Part shown: positions 10,695 to 22,685 of the stretch, piece after piece
How the letters are laid out: each line of letters opens with the position of its first letter
Numbering within the stretch: the first letter of the stretch is position 1
DNA from: Camellia lanceoleosa
Lineage: Eukaryota > Streptophyta > Magnoliopsida > Ericales > Theaceae
DNA: 64,000 nt
Assembly (NCBI GenBank): GCA_025200525.1
Contig: CM045762.1
Coordinates: forward strand, 124,501,752-124,565,751
Direction of reading: 5' to 3'
Program-made: the position numbers and the translations under genes
Notes under the pieces: model-generated
What the model was told of the DNA's origin: nothing
The model's database searches: none
Seen by the model: only the letters and a program-made list of their open reading frames with translations

Positions 10695-13357
10695 CTAATG
10701 CCCTAACCTGCCCCTAGTCCCACAACCTTGACCGTAAACCTCCCTCCTCAGTCTCCTGCGGTAGACTCTCTGAATATGTGGCTCCCTCAATCGTAAATGC
10801 GTATCCTGTGGCACTCTCTCCCTTGCATGTGGCCCTCTACTGACTGCCTGTGGAGTTTGTGAGTGTGACCCTCCCTCTCCTGCCTGTCTTGCCCTTGATC
10901 TTGTCTGTGGCCCAAGATCGGATACTGCTGTGAGCTATGAAACTCCCTCATATGGTGCAACTGTATCACAATCTGTAGTTGGACCTTGACTTCTACCTCT
11001 GCCTTTGCCCGCATCCCGACCTCGGCCGCGACGTCCGCCACGACCATAACCTCGGCCTCTCCCTCGCGCTCTGGAGGAGAGGGGGCTCAATATGGACCTC
11101 ATCCTCAACGTGGGAGATGTCAGTGAGAACTGCATCATGTGTACTCATGGTTGCGGTCGAACTAGTCCCCACAAAAGTAGGTGTATGCAGTGTGGGACTA
11201 TGTGATGTACATGTATCAACCCCAACACTATAAACACTTGAACTGTCTGGTGGTGGTAACTGGGTGGGTGGGGTAACAACGTCATGCATAGATCGGGGCG
11301 GTGTCCAGTTAGGGTCAGCTACATAAGGTATGCCAGTATGCTGGGTAGGATGTATGTAGAGGGAATCTGGAGATATGTATGGGGTAGCATGTGATGGGGT
11401 GACTGATGTCCAAGGAGCTGATGTGGCCGGCGCTGAAGTGGAAGGCACTAACGTGGATGGCGCTGATGTGTCTAGAGCAGCTGCTGCACTGTGTACACTG
11501 TAGCGGCCAAAATGCAGACGATCTCCCCGATGGGCAAGCTGGATTGCCTCTTACAATAAGTCTCAGATCTCTACAACGACCTGCAAGGCATGCTGTCCAT
11601 CACGTCTGAAAAGGGCGTCCTCAACCAAGTGATATGACCTCCCAGCTCCAACCACCTAAACAAAAATTCAAACGTATTAGGCTACAGTTGACTGAAAGTA
11701 AATTAATTATGATCTTAATAATTATCTGACACATACTATGATACTCACCAATGCCTCAAGATAAGGCCCAACTCCTTGATATTTGGACTCAGACAGGTGG
11801 CTCGGATTACTAACTAGTAGGCGTGTATGTCGTTGATACCACAACATGTAAGGGTCGGAAAAGGGGAGCACCTCATCGCTCAACACCACCAGACAATACT
11901 CTCCGACGGCATCCAACAATCAGATATATTGCATATAAAGCAGACTCGATACCGGCCACGTTTATCAATCACATGCAACCACCACTCGGTGTCGAACCGA
12001 TCTGGTATGGACTGGACCCGACCAAACTGTCGGAGTTCACGATGGGGGAGATGCCACTCAACCACGTCAAAACAAATAAGTGGCACTCTCGCCATCCATA
12101 TCTCTTGACCTAGTCGGCAGTAGTCGGGAAGCGTACTGAGGACCCCAGCATAAGGCTGCCAGATAAACTACAATAACGACAAGTATATTAAAATTTGCTC
12201 GTGAACTCAAAACATATACAATGAAGAAGACAACTAAAATTGAGAGCAAAATTTCATACCTCGCCCTCGATCATTCGGTCGAGCTGGCCTCTATAAACTA
12301 CGACTACGTGGGTTGAGATGACCTCGTGGCCAAAGTCAACCCTCCACCAGCTACCTCGAGGTCCAGGTGGCAATGCTATGTCTCCCTGGCCTATGGGAAG
12401 CTCACTAGGAGCAACCACTTGCCGCCTAGACAGGGCAATGTGAATCAATCTCTCATACACCCAAATCTGCAATAGTTTGAACGCAATTACAATACTGATA
12501 TATGTCATACAATATGAATTGACATGTAATAAAATTCTTACTAACCTGTAGCAAGACAAGTAGTCCTCCGATCTCCTTCGCACCCACCTGAGCTGCTCGA
12601 CATAGCATCCTGTACAAGCATGCCAAAGCTGCACCACTCCAGCTGTACTGGCCGATCTCGTCAATGTCTCTCAGTAGTGGCAAGTACATCAGCTTGAGCA
12701 GGTTCTGTGACTTATCAGGGAGAAGTACCCCCCCAATAAGCCACATAATATATGCTTGGGCATGCTGCTATACCAAAACTGCTCGGCTAGCCACCTCACC
12801 CTCAGTCTACCTGCCTGTAAGTTTGTAGGTGTAGGTGCTACTCCTAATAGCTCAGCACATAGGGCTATCTAGTGCTCCCTCGTCAATGATGGGTCAACTC
12901 CAGTAACTGCTTGCCCATCAATCCGTAGACCATATAGAATAGATACGTCCTGCAATGTGACGGTGGCCTCCCCGATCAAAAAATGGAATGTATGAGTCTC
13001 TGTGTGCCACCTCTTGACGAGAGCAGTGATGAATGAGTGGTTCAGTCTAATATGCCCGATACGGTAGACACCATAGAATCCCGCACGTAGTATATACTGC
13101 AAGACTCTATGGTCAAACGGATGCTCCCACAAGCCAGAATCTGCATGGTGGCAGGTTAACACGGTGCATGCCTCGTCCTGCATAACAGAATGACTAGTTC
13201 AAATAATAGCATTATCACGTAATATAAAACAAAATGCAGGGTATTTTAATTGTAAGCGTAAAGTCCAACAAACGTTATTGCATACCGAATGCTCCCATAT
13301 ACTGTCAGCCCGATGTGGCTGACTGAAAAGTGGGACCTCCTCAGGTGCATGTGCCAT
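10695..13357 (-). pseudogene. Plant mobile domain (PMD, MAIN-like) gene, decayed
   Basis: Relative of the MAIN/MAIL and PP7-long-form proteins, whose plant mobile domain occurs both in host silencing factors and in transposons. Exon 1 (13357-13286, opening MAHAPEEVPLF) and exon 2 (from 13177) flank a 108-bp GT-AG intron. Exon 2 has the PMD core RWHTETHTFHFLIGEATVTL then QDVSILYGL. It hits a TAG at 12869-12871, and the frame then shifts near 12750. Further pieces are QNLLKLMYLPLLRDID and CRAAQVGAKEIGGLLVLLQ. Introns lie at 12467-12545, 12156-12259 and before about 11655. Later pieces are WVYERLIHIALSRRQ, VPLICFDVVEWHLPHRELRQ and DPYMLWYQRHTRLL. The C-terminus is proline/serine rich, then an arginine/glycine tract RGRGRGYGRGGRRGRGR, ending RGRLGH. 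At least four frame disruptions are present. It lies directly downstream of a MULE transposase on the same strand, suggesting a transposon-borne copy. Confidence 0.82.
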
Positions 13358-14536
13358 GAAGCCTGTACAAGTGAAATACTAGATCATAACAATAAAAATC
13401 TCATTTAATCATAATAGAAAAACTGTAATTATTCCATAAATTACGATTTGTAAAAGAAAAGTATACTCAGCTATTTCAAAATTTAAATTTGTGTCATACT
13501 ATAGATGGAAGCAATTCACTAAAATGTAATTAATTTTTATTTCAAAAACCTCTATTGGTTAACTGTAATTTAACTATAACAATTAAACTCTAATTAATTC
13601 CATACATAACGACTTAAAAAAAAAATGTGCTCGGTTATTTTAAACTTATAAATTTATGTGCCACTAACATGGAAGCAATTCACTAAAATCTAATTATAAT
13701 CATAAAAAAAACCCTAATTATTCCATAATTTATGATTTTTAAATATATATGTATATATTTGTACTTTAAGATTTAAAATTATGTGTCATTAAATATGATA
13801 AAAATTTAACAGAACCTACCGTTATGTATGCTATAACTAACATAGAAATCTTTTCCAAAATAATTTTAGGGACTCAGTTACATAAGCTTAATAATGACCA
13901 TGAACATAGTGCAATAACATGTGGATAGTTTTTCTACATAAATATTTGCCAAAAAATTGAATGAGAAATTTTTTTTTTTTCCCAATAATAGGTTGATGAT
14001 TACATTTATAGCATATTTGACAAAACTTAATTATTGATTTTGTAATGCTAAAAGTTTGAATAAATTATAACATTTTTAAATTACATAAATTTATTCATAA
14101 ATTGTAAATGTGAACAATGGTTGCAGCATTCAAAAATATTAAATTTATTCATAAATATTAAAATTTCAAATGGTAGAAGAACTATTTGATTAAGTATAGA
14201 ATTTTGTAATACACATTTTCAATCAAGTACACAATAAAAAACTTAAGCCTATGTGCTACAGTTAAATGTTTTTGCATACATTTTTAGTTTAATTTATTTG
14301 CTTAGTATGTTAGTTGTAATTTTTTTTTTAATATAAAACAATTACAATATATAAAGAATTAAAAATTAAAAATGATCTATTACAAATAAAAAATGATCTA
14401 TTTAAAGAATTAACAATTACAATATAGTTTAACATGGGGTCACTTGCATTACAAGCTCAAAATTCACATGAGCTATCCAATTACAATCTCAAAATTAAAA
14501 ATCACAACCATTTTACAATTTCACAATTCACGAAAC
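13358..14536. other. AT-rich spacer between transposase and PMD gene
   Basis: No coding signal seen. Two similar blocks near 13380-13560 and 13560-13700, both with CTCGGTTATTT/CTCAGCTATTT and GGAAGCAATTCACTAAAAT, look like an old local duplication. Confidence 0.5.
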
Positions 14537-17437
14537 TCATGTAAGCATTACATAGTCTTCATCGACCAAGCCGCACTGGACATGTTCACCTATCATGACC
14601 TGTCTGCTGGCACTCACTGCACGAGCGGTCAAACGCCTATTTGATATATCCATCTCATTCAGAATATGGGACATAGATTTACGACCCCGTTTTACTTCTT
14701 GCTGATGAAGTACATTAGGCATTAAGGTCTACTACGGATCATCCCAATAATTTTGATGCTGTATTGGATTGAATTTAGTTTCCCAAACCCTCATGTATAC
14801 AGGAAGCCTATATACTGGATCAACGTACTCGAACGGATTGTCACCGCATTCAGACATAACAACGAGCATATGAGAACATGGATAGTGTCTTATCTTGTAC
14901 TTGCCACAACTGTACATGGGTTGATTCATGCGCACAATCTGTGTATTGCGACCTCATCCATAGCGAAAAGATGTTTGTACCTCAAATACGCGGCGGGGCC
15001 TATTAGACAATATTGATACAAACTAATCAAGTTCATTTTTTTAGGTGTAATTAACTTCACAATATAATAATAACAATTTAGTTTACATTACAAACTAACC
15101 TGTCGTACGATATTAACTGGAAAGTATTCCCCCTTGCGATGCCCTCATCGATAATTTTTTGCATCTTTCTAGGGTATTGGAACTCATTTCGTACATCTAT
15201 TTCTGCTTGGGCTCCCATCTCGTTGAAATATTTTACCAAATGTCGAAATGTAAACTCAACCATAGCTGCGATAGATAAGTTCCTTGCACTTTTCAAGACA
15301 CTGTTGAAGCACTTTGCGTCATTGCTGGTCAATACCCCCTACCGATATCCACCGTCATACGCACGGCCCACTCCACAAGATTTATCTTGCGGACCCAATC
15401 GATGGCATCTTGGTCAAGAGCTTGTATTTGTTGTAAGTAAGGATTACACTTTCGTCGTTGATGAGCTCTCCCTGCTTTCCATAGAAGCTGTTTTAGCTCT
15501 TTATTTTTTAAACTTTGTATTAAAGTTACTACAAACATGTTGAAGGCAGTGCTGATGATATCCAACAAATTGGAGCGATGGATTCAGCCAATGTCGCCTC
15601 ACAGTAGCTAAAATACTCTTAGCTCGATCAGATATCAAAGTCACTCCCTATCGATCCATGACAATATGTTCCTTGATATTTGAAATGAAGAACGACCAAG
15701 ACTCTAAACTCTCCTTGTTGACAACAGCGAATGCAAGCGGTAATACTTTGCCATTGGCAGTGACGATGGTTACTACAAGCAACACACCAGTGTATTTGCC
15801 ATATAAGAATGCACCATCTATGGTAATAACAGGCCTACAACATCTGAATCCATCGATGACGGGTTTGAAAGACCATAAAACAAAGTGGAAGACGGGCATA
15901 ATGGTTGTACCTCCAGTATATCTATGCTTCCATTGAACGATGGTGCCAGGATTAGATGTCTGTAATGCATGCATGAATTTAAGCAATTACCTATATGATT
16001 CATCCCAATCCCTAAATACCATTCTAATTGCCTTTGCCCTTGCATGCCACGCCTTCTTGTATGATATACTGTAGTTCATGGTCTTTTTGATATCTTTGAT
16101 GACATTCTTAATTGGCATATCAGGTTCATTCTGCATACAACAATCAAATATGAGTTGGATTATTTGGGTGTGAACACTATAAATAAGCAAATATGTACAT
16201 ATATATGTAAACATTTATTTTTTATACTCATTGCAACTTGTCTCAAAAGATGAGAAGTAATGTAACTGGAGCTAATATTAGTGTGGTCCCTGTTCATTCG
16301 TGGGTATAAACAATGGTGAGGACCCCTGTACTACTTTATTTCAAAATGACCATGTTTCCTACTAAGAGATGCATGCAACCACCATCTGCAATCATGCTTG
16401 CAAGCAGACACCCAAAGGTCTCGTTTGGAGGTTATGACCTTATACTCTCGATTATTTGTTGCATGGTATAATTTCACAGCATGTACAAGTTGCTTCTTAT
16501 AAAAAAAAAAAACCATCCCTTTGTCCAACTCTGGATTTTCAGCGTTCCAGATCTGATTACGGGGAACGACATCACGACTACTCATGTCAAAATCACCACC
16601 CATGTGAATATTCTCATAGAAAGGGATTTTAGGTCTAGGTGGAATGGGGGCATTTTCAGGGTCAACGGGAGCGTCGGCATCATCTTCATCATCATCATCA
16701 TCTAATCTGCCCAATAAATTTTCTTCATCACACATTACATTCTCATCATCGTCTAGGGCGACATCAGGACCGTACATGTCATTGTCAGCAAACTGTACAT
16801 AGTTCACCGTTTCAGCCATATTACCATCAACTTTAACTGGAGTGGTATGATGGCTGCAGGTGGGCACATCTTCTATGTTATTGTGAAATTCATAATCATA
16901 TCCACCACATGAACTTGATTCCACACCATGGCCCTCAAATGTCTATTGTGTGTAGCCCACTGCATAACATTGATCTGATTCATACATAGGAGACCGAAGC
17001 GTTGTGGTGTCAATCCCATATGTAGTGAACGGATGAGAATCCATTTGTGTAATATTTGGGACATTTTGTACAACCTTTTTTTTATCAATGTACACTTCCA
17101 AACAATTTGGTGGTTGAAAACTTGCACCGATACTTAATACGATGTTCAACGCCTCATCGTCATTGATCGGTAATATCTTGTATTTGTTGATTACTTGCCA
17201 CTGGCGATAAGGATATCTACATTTGAAGTTCAATCGGACACTTTCCCCGTAACTTGCCACCTTGGACATGAACAACTCCTCCAAATTGCTAAGCATGGTG
17301 CCAAGTTTCACCCCATATATCCCTTTCGGCTCAACATCATATGACACACCTTCATCGAGATCCCGAATTTTGTCCCCCCCCAGTAGAAGATAATTGGAAC
17401 AGTCTCCATATACTTGCTTCAATGAAACAAAAAACAT
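14537..17437 (-). pseudogene. MULE (Mutator-like) transposase, decayed
   Basis: Nuclear DDE transposase of a Mutator-like element. N-terminal domain 17437-16943 (GDCSNYLLLGGDKIRDLDEG ... KCRYPYRQWQVINKYKILP), then TAG. An acidic linker (DDDDDEDDADAP) and the MuDR zinc-binding-like part (TSKRDLWVSACKHDCRWWL) follow, then TAG at 16331. A probable intron ends at about 16140 (TGTATGCAG). The next piece has KKAWHARAKAIRMVFRDWDE, then TAA at 15987. The catalytic region follows with RPVITIDGAFLYGKYTGVLL (first catalytic Asp in TIDG), TAG at 15648, LISDRAKSILA (second Asp) and the CLQHVCSNFN Cys/His motif. After one frameshift come KNKELKQLLWKAGRAHQ and, after a second shift and a TAG at 15339, KCFNSVLKSARNLSIAAMVE. 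A last exon has the SWIM-type finger YSCGKYKIRHYPCSHMLV, then a TAG and a short tail. No single domain is lost, but the protein cannot be made. Confidence 0.88.
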
Positions 17438-18725
17438 TAAAATATCAACAATATACTTATATCGGATTTTACTTATAAAAGAATTATATGAATTTTAACT
17501 CATTCAATTACAATTACTTGTGAGGCAAAAACTTTATTTAAGTAATCAGCAATTGTAATCCAACAATCATTGTTGATTTTTTTTTTTATTAAAATATGAG
17601 TTAAAATAATTATTATGTTTTGGGTTTTTTAGCTTTTTAAGAAAAAAAACTTACAACACATAAAGAATGTTGGTTTGTTTTGACATAATTGTCTATGGAA
17701 CTCCTATGTTCTATTTTTTTCATTATTTATTACGATTAACATCATGCACTTATGCACGGTAAATGTAAATTTTTCTTTTTCCATGTTTTGTCTTCTTTGT
17801 TTTGGTAATGTTTAAGCGTTGATTTGATTTTTTTAAATTAACCTACTTTTATTTTTGTGTTGGTTATTTGAATTTGTTTAAGCGGACACTTGGTGAAAGG
17901 AAGTTGTGGGAGTCAAAAGACAATTTATATTTTCCTATAAGTGACATTTATATCATAAGTGACATTTTCCTATAAAAATCAGCCCTCTCATGTTTGTCAG
18001 TTTATATTTTCAAAGGTAGAATGAACTCTAGAGGTGAAACATTACTTCAACACAACTAAACATTGTATCAATTTATATTTTCTCCAATTTTTATTTTTCT
18101 CTCTATTTGTTTATTATTGTTTATTTTCTCATTTTTGTTCACTTATTTTTATTCATATAAAACAACGCCTGAGGTTTCATCTCTACGTGGAGTTTTTTTT
18201 ACTCCCTATGTGGAGACCCGTATATTTTCTGCGTGAAGGTTCTTTTTCTCCATTTAGGATTTATTTTATATTTTGTATTCAGATTTATTTTATTACATGA
18301 GTTATTGTTAGATGTATAATATATTAAATCTTGTGTTTGTCATAAAAAAATAAATATAAAAATAAACAATTAACACTTGTACTAAAAATTAAATTTCATA
18401 TTGTCATTTTGACACAAATAGACATGCAATGTATTGTATTATATAAATGAAGGATGTAACATTTAAAAATAAAAGCAAAAAAAAAAAAAAGAAAAAGAAA
18501 AAAAAGAACGCTCCCTGCATACAATCACTATCACATTTAATATTTGCTTAAGGATTCATCAGAAACTATCTACAAATTTAAATATGAAATTATAAATTCA
18601 TAACATTTGCACCTATTTCTGAGTTACATGAATTAGGTATATTTTATATTTGTTACAAAACTGGTATACTACCCAAAAAAAAAAACTCTCTTTTTGTCCA
18701 CTTCAAGAACTTTTATGGTAAGAGC
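17438..18725. other. AT-rich region upstream of the MULE transposase
   Basis: No gene seen. It holds long A and T runs and a short repeated phrase around 17925-17980 (TTTTCCTATAA and AAGTGACATTT, each twice). It would contain the transposase promoter and one MULE end, neither of which I can mark. Confidence 0.4.
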
Positions 18726-18944
18726 TCATCTATAGCGATCCCGGTTTTCCCTCTCATGTTTAGTGTATTCCAGACTCGGTTCCGTTAATAGTTGTTGTCG
18801 TCTGTATTTCATTTCCGTCCTCTAACTCTTTGTATTTGAGTTTAGAATTGTCTTGGGCGTGCTTCGAACAGGTTGGTTGAGCTTTTGCCCCACCTCTTGT
18901 TCCCCAGTTTTTTAGTGACCCGCCGGGGGGGGTCTTCTTGCGCC

Positions 18945-19206
18945 CGAGCGGAGTTTGCATACCTTCAGTAGTTTGTTCGTCTGCAAAAATACTGCAGATG
19001 TGTTTTTCACGCCGGCGAATTTCTTACGCTTCGGTCGCACTCGAGCGGGTGTTTGTTGTCTGTAAAAATATTGGAAGAGTGTAATCTACGCTCGAGCGGG
19101 TGGAGTTTTGCAGTTGTGTCTTGGAGCTCGAGCGGCTATCCTTGCGCTCGAGCGGATCCAGTTTTTGTGTTTGACGCTCGAGCGTCCTATTCTCCGTTCG
19201 AGCGGG
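18945..19206. repeat. CTCGAG-centred palindrome array, LTR at 18.7 kb
   Basis: Eight or so sites, mostly CGCTCGAGCGG, plus one CGCCGGCG near 19010 and a decayed CGCCCGAGCGG at the start. They sit between the LTR start and the TATATCA at 19214. Confidence 0.85.
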
Positions 19207-19213
19207 TCATACG

Positions 19214-19220
19214 TATATCA
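19214..19220 (+). promoter_or_regulatory. Candidate LTR core promoter TATATCA
   Basis: TATATCA just after the palindrome array, followed by TTTTTAGATCACTTTTTC and a CT-rich stretch, as in sister copies. Confidence 0.5.
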
Positions 19221-19670
19221 GTTAGCAGCTGGGTCTTTTTAGATCACTTTTTCAGCTCTCACTCTCTCTCTTACTTTTCAAAACCTATTTTGAGAGCTTC
19301 TCTCACTACATTTCACCTTCTCTCTAAGGTTTATCTAGTTTGAGTGATCTTCTATCTTAGTTCCTTTGCAAAAAGTGTAGAACTTGGCTTGGGCTACCTA
19401 TTAATCTGAAAATCTTGGGATTTGGAGCACTTTCGATTTTCTTCACTTTCTCTTTTGGGCTCCGAACTTGAGGTAGGGATAACAATTCATATTTATGGTC
19501 TTTGACATAAACTTGTTGTCATTTTGATGTAATGGTGAAGTTGGGTAATTGTGGGTGTTAGGGTTTCAAATATGAAAAAGAGGGGTTTTGTTCTTTTGGC
19601 CAATACATGTGTATGTGGGTCCTAAAATGAGATTGTGGATGTTTAATGATAATATTTGGACCTTTAGGTC

Positions 19671-21579
19671 TGTAACGCCCTCAAAATAATGACAATAAAC
19701 CCATCAATTAAACATGCATCAACATAATAAAAGTCCACCTTCTTCTATTTAACTGAACTGTTCTGTACAAAAGTATTACATGTAAACAATAAAAGCGGGT
19801 GCCTTAAAGGCTTACAACTTCCCAAGTTAACACTTGGTTACAATCAAGAGAGCTCTAGCTCAATACACGTAAAGCCCTTGGCTTGAAGTTACATGTAACA
19901 CATCAAAAGTAAATAGAAGTCAAAAAGTCCATCCGCCACGAGCCTCCCAAGCTAAGTCCTTGGAGGTGGCATCTTTAGTACTGAAAATGATATCCCCATA
20001 AAGGGTGAGCCACAGCCCAGTAGAAATATACTAAACCAATTATGAATAACGCCTAAAAGATTAACAGTTGATACATTGGTCAACACTTTCACACTCTTTT
20101 ACAATTTACTACAATTCCAAGACATTCAAGTCTATATTTCCTTCCTTTCCATTTCAACATAGATAAACATATTAGTTATATCTATACAACCACTGATAAG
20201 CATATAAGCTACTTCACATTTCCAAGACAAGCACATGGGTCAGATCTATATTTTTCAAGACAAGCATATGATTTGTGCCTCAGGAGTTCATCCCCTATCT
20301 TCTCCCAACACTATCCGGTTTAGAGGTACATCCCCCATCTTCCCCTAAACCGCGGAGTACATCCCCCATCTCCTCCTCTACATATAATGCATATAAACAC
20401 ATTGGTTCTATATACAATTAATCAATACAATTAATGTATTCTACAAATCGTCAAGTTCCATGACACTTTCATGATTAGTTTCAGTTTACCTAATCATCAT
20501 ACATCGTCTACAACAAACACGACTATCCTCCACCGATAGCCCAAAGCAGTTATTTCTGTACAGAAAATAAATGCACAATGGATATATAATCAACATCTCA
20601 ATTCCACAATTAATTATCCCAATTAATTAAACAATATAATTATAGCATTTTCCATAATTAACATTCAACCCTAAAGGTTCCATTCTCATCAATGATTCCA
20701 CATTAATCTCATTTCTATGTACTAAACATACATATTGGTTTATTTAGAACAAAACCCCAGACTCTTATAAAATTGCATAAAAGCCCCAAACTTTCTCAAA
20801 ATTACACAACTATCCCCAACACATCAAAATGTCAAAATTCAAAGACAGAATCCATAAAGAGGAGTAGGATATCCCTACCTCAAAGTTTGGGCTCCAAGGG
20901 ATGAGGTGACAAAACTCAAGGTGCTCCAAATCCCGAAATTTTCAGATTAAAACAAACCCCTCGACGATCAACACAACTTTTGTGAAGGCCCAAGACGAGC
21001 AAACCACTCCTACTAGATCAAATCTAAGAGAGAAGGGCCGGTTTTACAGAGAGAGGCTCTCAAAGTTGTGTTTTGGAAAAGTAAGAGAGAGAAAGAACAA
21101 GAAAAAGTGATTTGAAAAGTCAAAACTCGGATCTTTAAACCCAGTCGCCCGCCGGCGCCAAATCTCGCCGGCGGCACTCACAGAACTCGCCGGCGGCCAA
21201 ACTCCGCTCGGCGTCGGATGCACACTCTCAAAGATCTCGACAGACCAAGACCCCGCCGGCCAATCCCGCTCGAAAGGCCCAACACAACACAGAAAAGTAC
21301 TAGATGGGTGTATTCCGCCGGCGCCAAAATCGCCGCTCGGCGCATAAGCAACAACAGATCCCCGCCGGCGTCAAACTCCCCGCTCGAGCGGAAGGGTCAA
21401 AATCTGGGCAACTAGTTTTGGTTTCTAAACCCAACCAACCTGTAACAAACCTACCCAACACATCCTATAACTCAAATACAATATATGAAAGGACGTAAAC
21501 AAGACAACAATCCACTACCAACATCCATGGACGCATGTCCGGATCACTATACAATAAGGGTAAACCCGGGATCGCTATA
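19671..21579 (-). repeat. 3' LTR of the nested Tekay element
   Basis: 1909 bp, plus strand TGTAACGCCCTC...GGGATCGCTATA. It is very close to the solo LTR at 43794-45707 over most of its length, so the two are recent members of one subfamily. In the sense direction the ends are TA...CA rather than TG...CA. Confidence 0.93.
21146..21397. repeat. Variant palindrome array with CGCCGGCG words
   Basis: Same position as the CTCGAG arrays, but most sites read CGCCGGCG or CGCTCGGCG. One CGCTCGAAAGG and one intact CGCTCGAGCG remain. Confidence 0.85.
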
Positions 21580-21592
21580 ACCTCCCCCCCTT
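21580..21592 (-). other. Polypurine tract of the nested Tekay element
   Basis: Minus-strand AAGGGGGGGAGGT directly precedes the LTR start TATAGCGATCCC. It sets the sense orientation of the whole LTR family. Confidence 0.85.
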
Positions 21593-22007
21593 AAAGAATT
21601 TCGCCCCCGAATTTAAAAACAAGTTTTGAAGAGCAACCCCTTTTTCTCCGTTTTAAACTATGTCATAACACAACATTTAACAATTCGACCCATTACCGGT
21701 CATCCATCTCTTATCAAGAGGCATATCACAATATACATTTTCAAGCGCATCTATAACATGCATTTTTTTTTGTTCCACTTTCCAACCATTCTCAATATAC
21801 ATGGTTTCACAAATCATATCATAACAAAATTTCATGATACATCTCCAGTTCTATAATATAGCCAACACATGCAATATTATAATCAATTCTCACATTAAGG
21901 CAAATTTTACACTACTTCCTTAAATCAAAACATATACCATGTTTTACAACTTAAGACACATACAATGTTCTTAAAGTTCAACAAAATTACAAGTTCTCAT
22001 TACATGA

Positions 22008-22685
22008 CTACAAATCAACAAACAAGTCCAGATATTTCTCGCGGACTTCCAACTCACGTTCCCAAGTGGCTTCCTCCACCCCGTGATGCTTCCACAAAAC
22101 CTTAACCAAAGGAATGGTCTTGCCACGCAGGACTTGATCCCGCCTATCCAAGATCCGAACCGGTCTCTCCTCATACGAGGCATCCTCATCTACCTCTAAG
22201 TCGGTCCAATCCAATACGTGTGATGGATCTGGCTCATACTTCCGAAGCATACTCACATGAAACACGTCATGAACTCCGGACAACTGTGGCGGCAAAGCTA
22301 AACGGTAAGCAACCTCGCCAATCCTCTCAAGGATCTCAAAAGGACCAATAAACCGAGGGGATAACTTTCCTCCCTTCCCAAACCTCATCAATCCCCGCCT
22401 AGGTGATATCTTCAGAAAGACATGATCACCTATCTCAAACACCAACGGTCTCCTCCTACGGTCAGCATAAGATTTCTGACGACTCTGGGCTGTAACAAGC
22501 CTCCTACGGATAAGCTCAACTTTCTCCGTCGTCTCCCTAACCAACTCCGGACCCAACAAAGGTGTGTCACCCACCTCGGCCCAACAAACTGGAGACCTAC
22601 AAGGTCGGCCATACAAGGCCTCAAACGGTGCCATACCGATGCTAGACTGATAACTGTTGTTGTAGGCAAACTCCACCAATGGCAA
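22008..22685 (-). pseudogene. Integrase C-terminal part and chromodomain (open piece)
   Basis: A 225-codon open piece of pol. It contains the end of the integrase core (MPLVEFAYNNSYQSSIGMAP, FEALYGRPCRSP), the GPF/Y-type module (GPFEILERIGEVAYRLALP) and HDVFHVSMLRKY. A chromodomain follows at about residues 175-220 (VLRGKTIPLVKVLWKHHG, EEATWERE). In chromoviruses this domain directs insertion to chromatin, often by recognising modified histone H3. This stretch is intact, but it continues upstream through frameshifted sequence, so it is not an independent gene. Confidence 0.9.

Larger units (their letters stand above)
10695..17437 (-). mobile_element. Decayed MULE carrying transposase plus PMD gene
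   Basis: The two minus-strand genes lie 1.2 kb apart, transposase first. PMD genes are known passengers of some plant MULEs, so the pair most likely belonged to one element. I could not find terminal inverted repeats or a 9-bp target duplication in the AT-rich flanks by eye. The coordinates therefore give only the gene span, and the true ends lie outside it. Confidence 0.55.
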
